Source of the DNA: JAUYQR01 sp963822435
GTDB lineage: Bacteria; Pseudomonadota; Alphaproteobacteria; Rhodobacterales; Rhodobacteraceae
Length of the DNA stretch: 64,000 nucleotides
Reading direction: 5' to 3'
Assembly (NCBI GenBank): GCA_963822435.1
Contig: CAWGHN010000001.1
Span: forward strand, 124,001 to 188,000
Numbering within the stretch: the first letter of the stretch is position 1; every line of letters begins with the position of its first letter. Position numbers and translations under genes: made by a program. Shown one piece after another: positions 1 through 8,221 of the stretch. The notes below the pieces were generated by a model. That model was not told where the DNA came from, did no database searches, and was given only the letters and a program-made list of their open reading frames with translations.

Positions 1-197
1 GTCCAGGGTTGCGAAGCTCGGCCTCACCCTGCCACCACAAACCCGCTGACCATGCCCTCACCCTTCGCCGCCAACAAACTCTAACCACGCCCAAGGACCG
101 GCTCGCAACGCCTATTGACGACCGCACTCGGCCGATCCAGCGGCCGGTGCCCTGTCGATCCCCTTGCGTCGCCTTCACGCCGCACTACCCTTGCCTG
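1..197. other. Left-edge non-coding stretch
   Basis: No supported gene lies here. A reading frame open from position 9 runs into the exonuclease gene, but its first 63 codons are low-complexity, have no family resemblance and precede a much better start at 198. The stretch may hold the promoter of the exonuclease/ligase pair; no clear -35/-10 was picked out. Confidence 0.4.
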
Positions 198-1199
198 ATG
201 GCCAGCGTCCTTACCTTCACCGACAGCGGCATCTACTGCCCGGCGGGCGATTTCCACATCGACCCGTGGCGCCCCGTGCCACGCGCCCTCATCACCCACG
301 GACACTCCGACCATGCCCGCTGGGGCATGGGGTCCTACCTTGCCACCGATCAGGCGCTGCCAGTGATCCGCAAACGGCTTGGCGACATCACCGCCGAAGG
401 CATCCCCTACGGCGAACGCCGCCAGATCGGTGCCGCCACGGTGTCCTTCCACCCCGCCGGCCATGTCCCCGGCTCCGCCCAGATCCGGGTCGAGGTGGCG
501 GGCGAGGTCTGGGTCGTCTCGGGCGATTACAAGACCGAACCCGATGGCCTCGCCGAACCGTTCGAGCCGGTCCCCTGCCACGCCTTCATCTCTGAATGCA
601 CCTTCGGCCTGCCGGTGTTCCGCTGGCAACCGCAGCCCCTGATCATGGACCAGATCGCCCGCTGGTGGGCGACGAACGCGGCCGAAGGCAAGACCTCGAT
701 CCTCGGCGCCTATTCCTTCGGCAAGGCGCAGCGCCTGATGGCGGGCCTGCCCGCGCTCGGCCCGATCCTGACCCACGGCGCGGTAGAGGAGATGACCTCG
801 ATCCTCCGCGCCCAGGGCTACCATTTGCCCGACACCATCCGCGTCACCCCCGAAGTCACGGCCAAAACCCATCCCGGCGCCATCGTCATCGCCCCGCCCG
901 CCGCCCTCGGCTCGGCTTGGGCCAACCGCTTCGGGCCATCAGACGAAGCCTTCGCCTCGGGATGGATGGCCGTGCGCGGCATCCGCCGCCGCCGCAGCCT
1001 TGGCACCGGCTTTGCCCTGTCCGACCACGCGGATTGGGATGGCCTCAACACCGCGATCCGCGCCACCGGCGCGACACGCGTCTTTGTCACCCACGGCTAT
1101 ACCGCGCCCTTTCGACAGTGGCTGGAAACCCAAGGCTACGACGCCGGCATCGTCGAAACCCGCTTCATCGGCGACGATGCCGAAGAGGCCGAGGCATGA
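198..1199 (+). CDS. Ligase-associated DNA exonuclease (metallo-beta-lactamase fold)
   Basis: Predicted 333-residue DNA exonuclease of the metallo-beta-lactamase/beta-CASP superfamily, the type found beside bacterial ATP-dependent DNA ligases. The metal-binding motif THGHSDH is at residues 33-39, followed by His85/His89 (HPAGH), an SGDYKTEPD loop near residue 108 and late SDHADW and THGY motifs. The ATG at 198 is chosen because the family begins a few residues before the first beta strand; an upstream-extended frame from position 9 adds only non-conserved sequence. The stop overlaps the ligase start (ATGA at 1196-1199), so the two are translationally coupled. It probably trims DNA ends for the ligase. 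The DEXH helicase and PdeM-type phosphoesterase that often complete this cluster are not present downstream. Confidence 0.9.
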   Translation: MASVLTFTDSGIYCPAGDFHIDPWRPVPRALITHGHSDHARWGMGSYLATDQALPVIRKRLGDITAEGIPYGERRQIGAATVSFHPAGHVPGSAQIRVEVAGEVWVVSGDYKTEPDGLAEPFEPVPCHAFISECTFGLPVFRWQPQPLIMDQIARWWATNAAEGKTSILGAYSFGKAQRLMAGLPALGPILTHGAVEEMTSILRAQGYHLPDTIRVTPEVTAKTHPGAIVIAPPAALGSAWANRFGPSDEAFASGWMAVRGIRRRRSLGTGFALSDHADWDGLNTAIRATGATRVFVTHGYTAPFRQWLETQGYDAGIVETRFIGDDAEEAEA

Positions 1200-2821
1200 A
1201 GACCTTCGCCACCCTCTTCGCAGCCCTCGACAGCACGACAAAGACTGGCGAGAAAACCGCCGCCCTCACCGCCTATTTCCGCACCGCACCCGAGGCCGAC
1301 CGTGTCTGGACCATCGCCCTTCTGACCGGCCGCCGCCCGAAGCGGGCCGTCAACGCCACCGAACTGCGGCTCTGGGCGGCCGAGGTCGCGGGCATCCCCG
1401 ACTGGCTGTTCGAGGAAAGCTACACCATCGTCGGCGACCTTGCCGAAACCATCGCGCTCGTCCTGCCGCCCGCGCTTGGCACCGACAGCCCCAGCCTCGA
1501 TGCCACGATCACCGCCCTGATGCGCCTGACCGGCCAGCCCGCCGAAACCCGCCGCACCGCCGTGCTGGACGCATGGGCCACCCTGCCGCCCGTGGAACGC
1601 TTCCTGTTCAACAAGCTTATCACCGGCGGCTTCCGGATGGGCGTGGCGCAGGGCCTGCTGACCCGCGCCCTTGCGGCCGCGACCGGGGTGGAGGAAGCCA
1701 CCCTCGCGCACCGCCTGATGGGCAACTGGGATCCCGCCCGCACCCGGTTTGACGACCTGATCGGCGGCGACGCAGGCGGCGACGCGCGGCCCTACCCCTT
1801 TGCGCTGGCCAGCCAACTGGACGCGCCGCCCGAAACCATCGGCCCACCCGAAGACTGGCTTGCCGAATGGAAATGGGACGGCATCCGCGGCCAGTTGATC
1901 CACCGCCCCGGCGCCTTCGCGCTGTGGAGCCGGGGTGAGGAACTGATCACCGACCGCTTCCCGGAATTCGCTCCCCTGTCGGATTTCCTGCCCGACGGCA
2001 CCGTAATCGACGGCGAGATTGTCGCTTGGGGCGGCACCAAGCCCTTGCCCTTTGCCGCATTGCAAAAACGCATCGGCCGCAAGACCGTGCCGAAAACCCT
2101 GCTCGCCAACGCCCCCGCGCATTTCCTCGCCTACGACCTTCTGGAAGATGCCGGCACCGACCTGCGCGACGCCCCCCTCTCCGTCCGTCGCGCCCGGCTG
2201 GCCGAGGTGATTGCCGCCCTGCCGCCCGGCCTGCCCTTGTCGCTGTCGCCCGCGCTGACCTTCGACAGTTGGGACGCCCTCGCCGCGACCCGCACCACCG
2301 CCCGCGCCGAGGAAGCCGAGGGGTTGATGCTGAAACGCGCGACCTCGGTCTACCACGCCGGCCGCAAACGCGGCGACTGGTGGAAATGGAAACTGGACCC
2401 CTGGTCGATTGACGCGGTGATGCTTTACGCCCAGGCCGGCCACGGGCGGCGGGCGAACCTCTTCACCGATTTCACCTTTGGCATCCGCGACGGCAACGAG
2501 TTGGTGCCCTTCACCAAGGCCTACTCCGGCCTGACCGACGCCGAGTTCGCCGAGATCACCCGCTGGGTGCAAAGCCATACCCTTGAACGCTATGGCCCGG
2601 TGCGCAAGGTGCCCGCCGACCTGGTGTTCGAAATCGCCTTCGAAGGCATCCAGCAAAGCCCGCGCCACAAATCCGGCATCGCCCTGCGGTTCCCGCGCAT
2701 GGTCCGCTGGCGGCGCGACAAGGGTGTGGCTGACATTGACACGATCGCGTCCCTGCGGGCGCTTTTGCAGACGGCGCCGGAGGAGCGGCCTGCCCGACCG
2801 GACCTCCACAAGGATATTTGA
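1196..2821 (+). CDS. ATP-dependent DNA ligase (cluster-associated type)
   Basis: 541-residue ATP-dependent DNA ligase. The adenylated lysine motif K-W-D-G-I-R is at Lys226, with later ligase motifs including VIDGEIVAW (about residue 270), EGLMLKR (about 380) and WWKWKLDP (about 400). The N-terminal ~200 residues match the DNA-binding domain of the larger bacterial ATP ligases, not the minimal LigD or ChlV type. It is coupled by a 4-base overlap to the exonuclease, so both likely act in one end-processing and sealing reaction in the cytoplasm. NAD-dependent LigA is not in the window and is presumably elsewhere. The stop TGA falls inside the GGATATTTGAGGAAGAG motif described separately. Confidence 0.93.
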   Translation: MKTFATLFAALDSTTKTGEKTAALTAYFRTAPEADRVWTIALLTGRRPKRAVNATELRLWAAEVAGIPDWLFEESYTIVGDLAETIALVLPPALGTDSPSLDATITALMRLTGQPAETRRTAVLDAWATLPPVERFLFNKLITGGFRMGVAQGLLTRALAAATGVEEATLAHRLMGNWDPARTRFDDLIGGDAGGDARPYPFALASQLDAPPETIGPPEDWLAEWKWDGIRGQLIHRPGAFALWSRGEELITDRFPEFAPLSDFLPDGTVIDGEIVAWGGTKPLPFAALQKRIGRKTVPKTLLANAPAHFLAYDLLEDAGTDLRDAPLSVRRARLAEVIAALPPGLPLSLSPALTFDSWDALAATRTTARAEEAEGLMLKRATSVYHAGRKRGDWWKWKLDPWSIDAVMLYAQAGHGRRANLFTDFTFGIRDGNELVPFTKAYSGLTDAEFAEITRWVQSHTLERYGPVRKVPADLVFEIAFEGIQQSPRHKSGIALRFPRMVRWRRDKGVADIDTIASLRALLQTAPEERPARPDLHKDI

Positions 2822-2833
2822 GGAAGAGAAAGT
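2810..2833 (+). repeat. Rhodobacterales-type post-gene motif (TATTTGA-GAAGAG), copy 1
   Basis: The ligase ends in AAGGATATTTGAGGAAGAGA. A very similar string, GGGAGTATTTGAAGAAAAGA, sits after the serine dehydratase gene near 43640. Such GTATTT/GATATTT-GA(A/G)GAA strings after stop codons are familiar to me from Rhodobacter-group genomes, but I cannot check how frequent they are. The function is unknown; mRNA end formation is a guess. Confidence 0.4.
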
Positions 2834-2902
2834 CCTTGCAGCCTTGCACGAGGCGGGCCTTCGCACCTAGATGACCCCTGACACCTGACCGATGAGGACG
2901 CC

Positions 2903-4723
2903 ATGACCCTGCCCCGCCCCGTATTCGACGCGAACGCCACTGGCGGTGGCTTCGGCAGCCTGCCCGACTGGGATCTGACCGACCTTTACCCCAGCCCCGA
3001 CGCGCCCGAGTTTGCCCGCGACATGGCCTGGCTCGAGACAGCCTGCACCGAGTTCGCCGCGACCTACGAGGGCAAGCTTGCCACCTTGGACGCTCCGGCC
3101 ATGCTGGACTGCATTCTGGCGAACGAGCAGATCGACATCATCGCCGGGCGCATCATGTCTTACGCGGGCCTGCGGTATTACCAGAACACGATGGACAGCG
3201 ACCGCGCCAAGTTCATGGCCGACGCGCAGGACAAGGTCACCTCCTTCACCACGCCCCTCGTGTTCTTCAGCCTAGAGTTCAACCGGCTGGACGATGACCA
3301 TCTGGCGCGCCTTCTGGCCGCCAATGCAGCTCTGGCCCGCTACAAGCCCGTGTTCGACCGGATGCGCGCCATGCGCCCGCACCAGTTGTCGGACGAACTG
3401 GAGCGGTTCCTGCATGATGAAAGCGTGGTCGGCGCCGCCGCCTGGAACCGGCTGTTCGACGAGACGATGGCGGGCCTCATGTTCGAGGTGGCGGGCGAGG
3501 ACGAACCGCTGAACCTTGAAGCCACGCTCAACCTCCTGACCGACCAGACCCGCACCAAGCGCGAAGCGGCGGCGCGGGCGCTGGCGGTGGTGTTCGACAA
3601 GAACATCAAGCTCTTCGCCCGCGTCCACAACACGCTGGCCAAGGAAAAGGAAATCCACGACCGCTGGCGCAAGATGCCCTCGCCGCAGCACGGGCGCCAC
3701 CTTGCCAACCATGTCGAGCCAGAGGTGGTCGAGGCGCTGCGCAACGCCGTTGTCGCGGCCTATCCAAAGCTGTCCCACCGCTACTACCGGCTGAAGGCGA
3801 AATGGATGGGGCTGGACAAGTTGCAGGTCTGGGACCGCAACGCCCCCCTGCCAGCCGAGACGCCAAAGCTGGTCGACTGGCCCACAGCCACCGCCACAGT
3901 GATGGACGCCTACGCCGCCTTCGACCCGCGCATGGCCGATCTTGCCAAGCCGTTCTTCGAGAAAGGCTGGATCGACGCCGGCGTCAAACCCGGCAAGGCT
4001 CCCGGTGCCTTTGCTCACCCCACGGTCACCACCGTCCACCCTTATGTCATGCTGAACTACCTCGGCAAACCGCGCGACGTGATGACCCTGGCGCATGAAC
4101 TGGGCCACGGCGTGCATCAGGTGCTGGCAGCGGGACAGGGTGAACTTCTGTCCTCTACCCCCCTCACCTTGGCTGAAACCGCATCCGTCTTTGGCGAGAT
4201 GCTGACCTTCCGCAAACTGCTCGATGCAGCCACGACCCCCGCCGAAAGAAAGACCCTGCTCGCCGGCAAGGTCGAGGACATGATCAACACGGTCGTGCGC
4301 CAGATCGCCTTCTACGACTTCGAATGCAAACTGCACGCCGCCCGCGCGCAAGGCGAACTCACGCCCGACGACATCAATGCGCTTTGGATGAGCATTCAGG
4401 CGCAATCCCTTGGCGACGCTTTCGAATTCATGGACGGCTATGAAACCTTCTGGGCCTACATCCCGCACTTCGTCCACTCGCCCTTCTACGTCTACGCCTA
4501 TGCGTTCGGCGACGGTTTGGTGAACGCGCTTTACGCGGCCTACCAGTCTGGCCTGCCAGGCTTCGAGGAGAAATACTTCGACATGTTGAAGGCCGGCGGA
4601 TCAAAGCACCACAAGGAGCTTCTGGCCCCCTTCGGCCTCGATGCCTCGGACCCCAGGTTCTGGGATCAGGGCCTGTCGATGATCGCAGGCTTCATCGACG
4701 AGTTGGAGGCGATGGAGGCCTGA
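2903..4723 (+). CDS. pepF: Oligoendopeptidase F, M3 metallopeptidase
   Basis: 606-residue cytosolic zinc peptidase of family M3, PepF branch, which cuts short peptides of about 7-17 residues. The zinc motif HELGH spans residues 398-402 (His398, Glu399, His402), inside TLAHELGHGVHQ; a downstream LAETASVFGEM segment supplies the third metal ligand as in other M3 enzymes. Length matches the family (about 600). A GAGGA Shine-Dalgarno sits 5 bases before the ATG. It stands alone, 81 bases after the ligase and convergent with the host-attachment gene; its transcript likely ends at the hairpin at 4745-4767. No signal peptide. Confidence 0.95.
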   Translation: MTLPRPVFDANATGGGFGSLPDWDLTDLYPSPDAPEFARDMAWLETACTEFAATYEGKLATLDAPAMLDCILANEQIDIIAGRIMSYAGLRYYQNTMDSDRAKFMADAQDKVTSFTTPLVFFSLEFNRLDDDHLARLLAANAALARYKPVFDRMRAMRPHQLSDELERFLHDESVVGAAAWNRLFDETMAGLMFEVAGEDEPLNLEATLNLLTDQTRTKREAAARALAVVFDKNIKLFARVHNTLAKEKEIHDRWRKMPSPQHGRHLANHVEPEVVEALRNAVVAAYPKLSHRYYRLKAKWMGLDKLQVWDRNAPLPAETPKLVDWPTATATVMDAYAAFDPRMADLAKPFFEKGWIDAGVKPGKAPGAFAHPTVTTVHPYVMLNYLGKPRDVMTLAHELGHGVHQVLAAGQGELLSSTPLTLAETASVFGEMLTFRKLLDAATTPAERKTLLAGKVEDMINTVVRQIAFYDFECKLHAARAQGELTPDDINALWMSIQAQSLGDAFEFMDGYETFWAYIPHFVHSPFYVYAYAFGDGLVNALYAAYQSGLPGFEEKYFDMLKAGGSKHHKELLAPFGLDASDPRFWDQGLSMIAGFIDELEAMEA

Positions 4724-4744
4724 GCCCGCCCGCACCGCGCCGTA

Positions 4745-4767
4745 GCCGGGGGCGTCAGACCCCCGGC
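4745..4767. terminator. Bidirectional hairpin between convergent genes
   Basis: GCCGGGGG (4745-4752) and CCCCCGGC (4760-4767) form a perfect 8-bp stem with a 7-base loop. The loop contains the stop codon of the minus-strand gene at 4755-4757. No T-run follows on either side, so it may be a weak terminator or a 3'-end stabiliser shared by both transcripts. Confidence 0.55.
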
Positions 4768-5213
4768 ACGCCTTCAAAATGGCGGGCCAACTCATGCAGC
4801 GGTGTGTTGATCAGGTCCTTGTGCAATTGCGCCGCGACATTCCCGGCCAAAGCCTTTGGCAACAGGTCACGAAGCACGCCCAGCATTTTCGGCCCGGCGC
4901 TGATGATGATCCGGTCATATCCGCCTCTTGCCCATTCCGTCTCCAGCGCAGTCACCGCATGGCGGCCAAAACGAATGCGCTCCTCGTCGCCGTGGGCACC
5001 CCGGTCGGTCACATCGTACGAAACGGTGCTGGTATGGCCCCGGCTGTTTTGCGCGGAAAAGTGATCCTTGACGTCGGGAAATTCATCGGCCCGGTGCTGG
5101 GCAAGTTCGATCAGATCGGCGCCAGTTGCGCGCAACAGGCGAAAATTCTGATCTCCGGCCAAAAGATACAGGCTTTGCAGGGGTTTCACGGCAATGTCCT
5201 CCGGGTTTTGCAT
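4755..5213 (-). CDS. Host attachment family protein
   Basis: About 152 residues, matching the family annotated as 'protein required for attachment to host cells' (host attachment protein). The family features visible are an N-terminal LYLLAGDQNFRLLRA strand, the central FGRHAVTALE helix, and the YDRIIISAGPKMLGVLRDLLP segment, where the family resembles the eRF1/archaeal release factor middle domain (baeRF). The ATG at 5213 starts just before the conserved part; an upstream ATG at 5279 would add 22 residues with no family look. The family name comes from Agrobacterium work and does not imply that this organism infects hosts. The gene is monocistronic and convergent with pepF. Confidence 0.75.
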   Translation of the reverse strand: MQNPEDIAVKPLQSLYLLAGDQNFRLLRATGADLIELAQHRADEFPDVKDHFSAQNSRGHTSTVSYDVTDRGAHGDEERIRFGRHAVTALETEWARGGYDRIIISAGPKMLGVLRDLLPKALAGNVAAQLHKDLINTPLHELARHFEGVPGV

Positions 5214-5355
5214 GGCCTTGCTACGGGCGGGGCCGATCCGGGCGAACCAGCCAAAACAGCCAGCGGCCCGCACCGACAAAACGCACCGTGTGCCAATGAC
5301 AAAACCCTAAAGGATCACCCGTGGACGCACGCTGATCCAGATCAAGCGGGCCACA

Positions 5356-6207
5356 TCAGCCCCGCCGCTGCGCCATCTCTGCAAGCTCATCCAAATGCTC
5401 CGACAGCGCCGCGAACGCCTCTTCCAGCGTCCCCGCCACAGCGTCCGCATCGACCAGATCGCGCAGGTGGCTGTCTTGCTGCACGATCTGCCCGGCAACC
5501 AGAATCCACACCTGCGGGCAGCAGACCCGCAGCGCCACGATCAGCCGCGCCAACGCAAAGGTCTGCTGACGGGTCGAGGCGGACAGGCCCACCATCGTCG
5601 GCTGCATTCGCCCGATCTCGCTGACCAGCGCGTCGTGGTTGAGGCCCAGTCGCAGGTCGATCTCCCAGCCCTTGCGGCGCAGCGCATCGGCGGCCATCGT
5701 CACCCCGATCGTGTGGATCTCGCCCGGCACCTGGGCAAAGACCGCCGTCGCACCCGGCGCATGCGGCATGCGTTCGGCCAGAAACACGGTGCGCAATTCG
5801 CGCAAGATGCCGTAGACCCTGCCCGCGCCGATGATCACATCCGACACGGTCAGTTCGTCGTGTTCCCAGCGGGTTCCCAAAAGAGCGACCGCCTTTGCGA
5901 TGAACCCGAAGTAAAGCGTGTCCGCCGACATGCCTGACAATCTGGCCGCCCGCACCATATCCGGCGCGATCTGTTCGTCTGGCGACACAAGCGCATCGCA
6001 CAAGGCCGCGACGGCGGCATCGTCAGCGCAAACGCCGCTCGGCTCGCCAGGCTTCACCGGCTTTTTCGCGATCCGCAGGATCACCTCGCGCGCCAGCGCT
6101 TTCAGCGCCACTTCCGGCAGGTCGGCCCCCCGCCGTTCCAGCACCGTCCGGGCGCGCGCCACCGGATGCCCCATCTCGCCGCGGATCAGTTCGCTATCAT
6201 CTGACAT
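5356..6207 (-). CDS. Cobalamin (B12)-binding regulator, PpaA/AerR-like
   Basis: 283 residues. The C-terminal half is a B12-binding Rossmann domain: VPGEIHTIGVTMAADALRRKGWE holds His165 in an E-I-H-T-I-G version of the DxHxxG cobalamin motif, followed by GLSASTRQQT and VAGQIVQ. The N-terminal half has a helical B12-binding cap with WEHDELTVSDVIIGAGRVYGILREL. This matches the PpaA/AerR family, which controls photosynthesis genes with PpsR/CrtJ, but no photosynthesis genes lie in this window. An AGGAG Shine-Dalgarno 10 bases before the ATG at 6207 decides this start over the one at 6249. Likely a soluble, cobalamin-dependent light or redox regulator; its target is unknown. Confidence 0.78.
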   Translation of the reverse strand: MSDDSELIRGEMGHPVARARTVLERRGADLPEVALKALAREVILRIAKKPVKPGEPSGVCADDAAVAALCDALVSPDEQIAPDMVRAARLSGMSADTLYFGFIAKAVALLGTRWEHDELTVSDVIIGAGRVYGILRELRTVFLAERMPHAPGATAVFAQVPGEIHTIGVTMAADALRRKGWEIDLRLGLNHDALVSEIGRMQPTMVGLSASTRQQTFALARLIVALRVCCPQVWILVAGQIVQQDSHLRDLVDADAVAGTLEEAFAALSEHLDELAEMAQRRG

Positions 6208-6318
6208 TGGCGAAATTCTCCTGCTTTGGTCGGTCGGGAAGCATGTCAATTCGGACCACGAAACAAGGCTCGCAGGCCAATCTGAAACGAGTCACTCTGC
6301 AAAAATCGTCACCTCAGG

Positions 6319-6348
6319 TTTACACTCTGTATCACGCGGGCGTGACAA
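6319..6348 (-). promoter_or_regulatory. Candidate promoter with palindromic operator for the B12 protein gene
   Basis: On the minus strand a -35 TTGTCA (6343-6348) and a -10 TGTAAA (6319-6324) are 18 bases apart. The perfect inverted repeat TCACGC-GG-GCGTGA (6332-6345) covers the -35 edge and most of the spacer, where a repressor would block polymerase. It lies about 110 bases upstream of the start at 6207. The bases are seen directly; the promoter role is inferred. Confidence 0.45.
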
Positions 6349-6389
6349 ACCAGCCTGAAAGTGTGGACAGTCGATGAATTTCTAAGCGG

Positions 6390-7373
6390 TCAAATATCGA
6401 CCGCCACCTCATAGACCCGGTCCATCATCGCTTGTGTGCCGCGCACGAACTCCAGCGGGCAGGGGTAGGCCACGCCCTCGCGGACGCTGCGGCCAAAGGC
6501 TTCGACCTGCAGCTTGTAATGGTTCGCGGTCGGAAAACGCTCCACCGTCACCCGGTTGCCGTTCTGGTGCAGCTCCACCTCGGCCAGATCGTTGACGTTG
6601 GCGTTGAACGGCCCGCCTTCCAGCCGGATCATGCCTTTCGTCCCTTGGAACGTCACCACCTGGCGGTTGTACATCCGCATCGACGTCATCGACCCGTAGG
6701 TATAGCGCCCGCCCGGCCCTTCCATCACGCCCGCCACTTGCGCAAACACATCCACCCCGTTTTCACGATGGATCCGGGCCGACAGTTCCACCGGCTCGGC
6801 ATTGGTCACGAACCGGGCCGAACCAAAGGTATAGACGCCGATATCGCGCAGGCTGCCGCCGCCAGTGTCGGGCTTGTTGCGGATGTTGTCGCCGTCGGTC
6901 AGGTTGAACGAAAACGACGCGTCGACATGGCACAGCGTGCCGATCTCGCCCGCCGCCAGCCATTCCTTCGCACGCTGCCACTGCGGGTGATGCACGATCA
7001 TGTAGGCCTCGGCCGCCAGCAACCCCGTGCGGTCCCGCGCGGCGATGATCTGGTCGATCTCGCGCGCTTTCATCGCAATCGGCTTTTCCGTCAGCACATG
7101 CTTGCCCGCCGCCAGCGCCTTCAGCGTCCATTCGACATGCATGTGGTTCGGCAGCGGGATGTAGACGGCGTCGATCCCGGGGTCGGCCAGCAGCGCGTCA
7201 TAGCTGGAATGAACGCGCAAGCCCGGACAAAACGCCTGAAACCCTGCAGCCTTTGCAGGGTCGCTGGTCGCCAGCGCCGCAAGTTCGGCCCCTTCGGCGG
7301 CGTGGATGGCGGGCGCCATGTGCTCGCGTGCAAATCTGGCGGCACCCAGCACACCCCAACGAACAGCTTTCAT
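6390..7373 (-). CDS. Gfo/Idh/MocA family oxidoreductase
   Basis: 327-residue NAD(P)-dependent sugar-type dehydrogenase. N-terminal Rossmann motif in WGVLGAARFA (residues 6-15), family lysine motif EKPIAMKA about residue 93, and a C-terminal alpha/beta dimer domain. The start at 7373 is set by the strong GGGGGAG Shine-Dalgarno just upstream; an in-frame codon at 7421 lies in non-conserved sequence. The substrate cannot be told from sequence; members act on sugars, inositols or related polyols. It stands alone between the B12 protein and pssA, both on the same strand. Confidence 0.88.
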   Translation of the reverse strand: MKAVRWGVLGAARFAREHMAPAIHAAEGAELAALATSDPAKAAGFQAFCPGLRVHSSYDALLADPGIDAVYIPLPNHMHVEWTLKALAAGKHVLTEKPIAMKAREIDQIIAARDRTGLLAAEAYMIVHHPQWQRAKEWLAAGEIGTLCHVDASFSFNLTDGDNIRNKPDTGGGSLRDIGVYTFGSARFVTNAEPVELSARIHRENGVDVFAQVAGVMEGPGGRYTYGSMTSMRMYNRQVVTFQGTKGMIRLEGGPFNANVNDLAEVELHQNGNRVTVERFPTANHYKLQVEAFGRSVREGVAYPCPLEFVRGTQAMMDRVYEVAVDI

Positions 7374-7468
7374 CCGAATCTCCCCCTCAATCGCGCGGCA
7401 GCGCGCTGATGCGCAGAACACCGCAATTCACCGCGTGCTTCAACCCGTGCAGACACTGGGATCTGGCG

Positions 7469-8221
7469 TCAGACGGCAGGTTTGCGCAAGGACCGAAGCG
7501 CGAGCCACACGATGCCAGCGAAATACGCCATCGACAGTGTCAACAGCGTCACCCACGGATAGGTCAGCAAGGCCGCCACCAGCGCCACGCCACCCACCAG
7601 AACATAGCGCACGTAATCCGTCGACACCGTGATCCGCTTCAGCGACGGGGTGCGGACCCGGCTGATCATCAAAGCCCCGATCCCCACCATCCAGCCCGCA
7701 ATCAGCACCGGCGGAATGGTCATGCCGGACGCCGGGATGAACGACAGATACATCGGCGACAGCACCAGCATGGCCCCGGCCGGGGACGGCACACCGATGA
7801 ACACGGTCTTTTCCGCCACATCACCCACCGCCCGCGACCCGACGTTGAACCGTGCCAGTCGCAACATGCAGCAGGTTGCGTAGACCAGCACCGCAATCCA
7901 GCCAAGGCTCGTCTCTGTGCGCAGCCCCCACAGGTAAAGCACGATCGCAGGAACGACCCCGAAGTTCACGTTATCACATAGGGAATCAAGCTCGGCACCG
8001 ATTGCACTTTCGGATTTCAGCATCCGCGCCAGCCGCCCGTCCAACCCATCGAGCGCCGCCGCCGTGCCGATCAAAAGCACCGCCAGACCGTAGTTACCGG
8101 CAATCGCATAGCGGATCGCGGTCAACCCGGCGCACAGCGCAAGGATCGACACAAGGTTCGGCAGCAGCTTCAAGAGCAAAAGCTCGCGTGGAGGTTCGTC
8201 GGTTTTCATGCCGCGCGACAC
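7469..8221 (-). CDS. pssA: CDP-diacylglycerol--serine O-phosphatidyltransferase
   Basis: Integral membrane enzyme of about 250 residues that makes phosphatidylserine from CDP-diacylglycerol and L-serine. The CDP-alcohol phosphotransferase signature DG-x2-AR-x8-G-x3-D-x3-D is complete: D61-G62, A65-R66, G75, D79, D83. About seven hydrophobic helices follow. It directly follows psd; the GTG at 8219-8221 abuts the psd stop, while an ATG at 8209 four codons inside is equally possible. Neither has an obvious Shine-Dalgarno, which suggests coupling to psd translation. With psd it forms the two-step route to phosphatidylethanolamine. Confidence 0.95.
   Translation of the reverse strand: MSRGMKTDEPPRELLLLKLLPNLVSILALCAGLTAIRYAIAGNYGLAVLLIGTAAALDGLDGRLARMLKSESAIGAELDSLCDNVNFGVVPAIVLYLWGLRTETSLGWIAVLVYATCCMLRLARFNVGSRAVGDVAEKTVFIGVPSPAGAMLVLSPMYLSFIPASGMTIPPVLIAGWMVGIGALMISRVRTPSLKRITVSTDYVRYVLVGGVALVAALLTYPWVTLLTLSMAYFAGIVWLALRSLRKPAV

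Noticed and set aside
1136..2866. 576-codon minus-strand frame opposite the DNA ligase
   Set aside because: Same GC-bias shadow; the ligase on the plus strand has all motifs and a coupled start.
4755..5213. 'Host attachment protein' read as phage- or host-infection gene
   Set aside because: The family is common in free-living alphaproteobacteria, and no phage or virulence genes surround it.
5356..6207. Part of a photosynthesis gene cluster, because of the PpaA/AerR-like gene
   Set aside because: No bch, crt, puf, puh or ppsR genes are found anywhere in the window.
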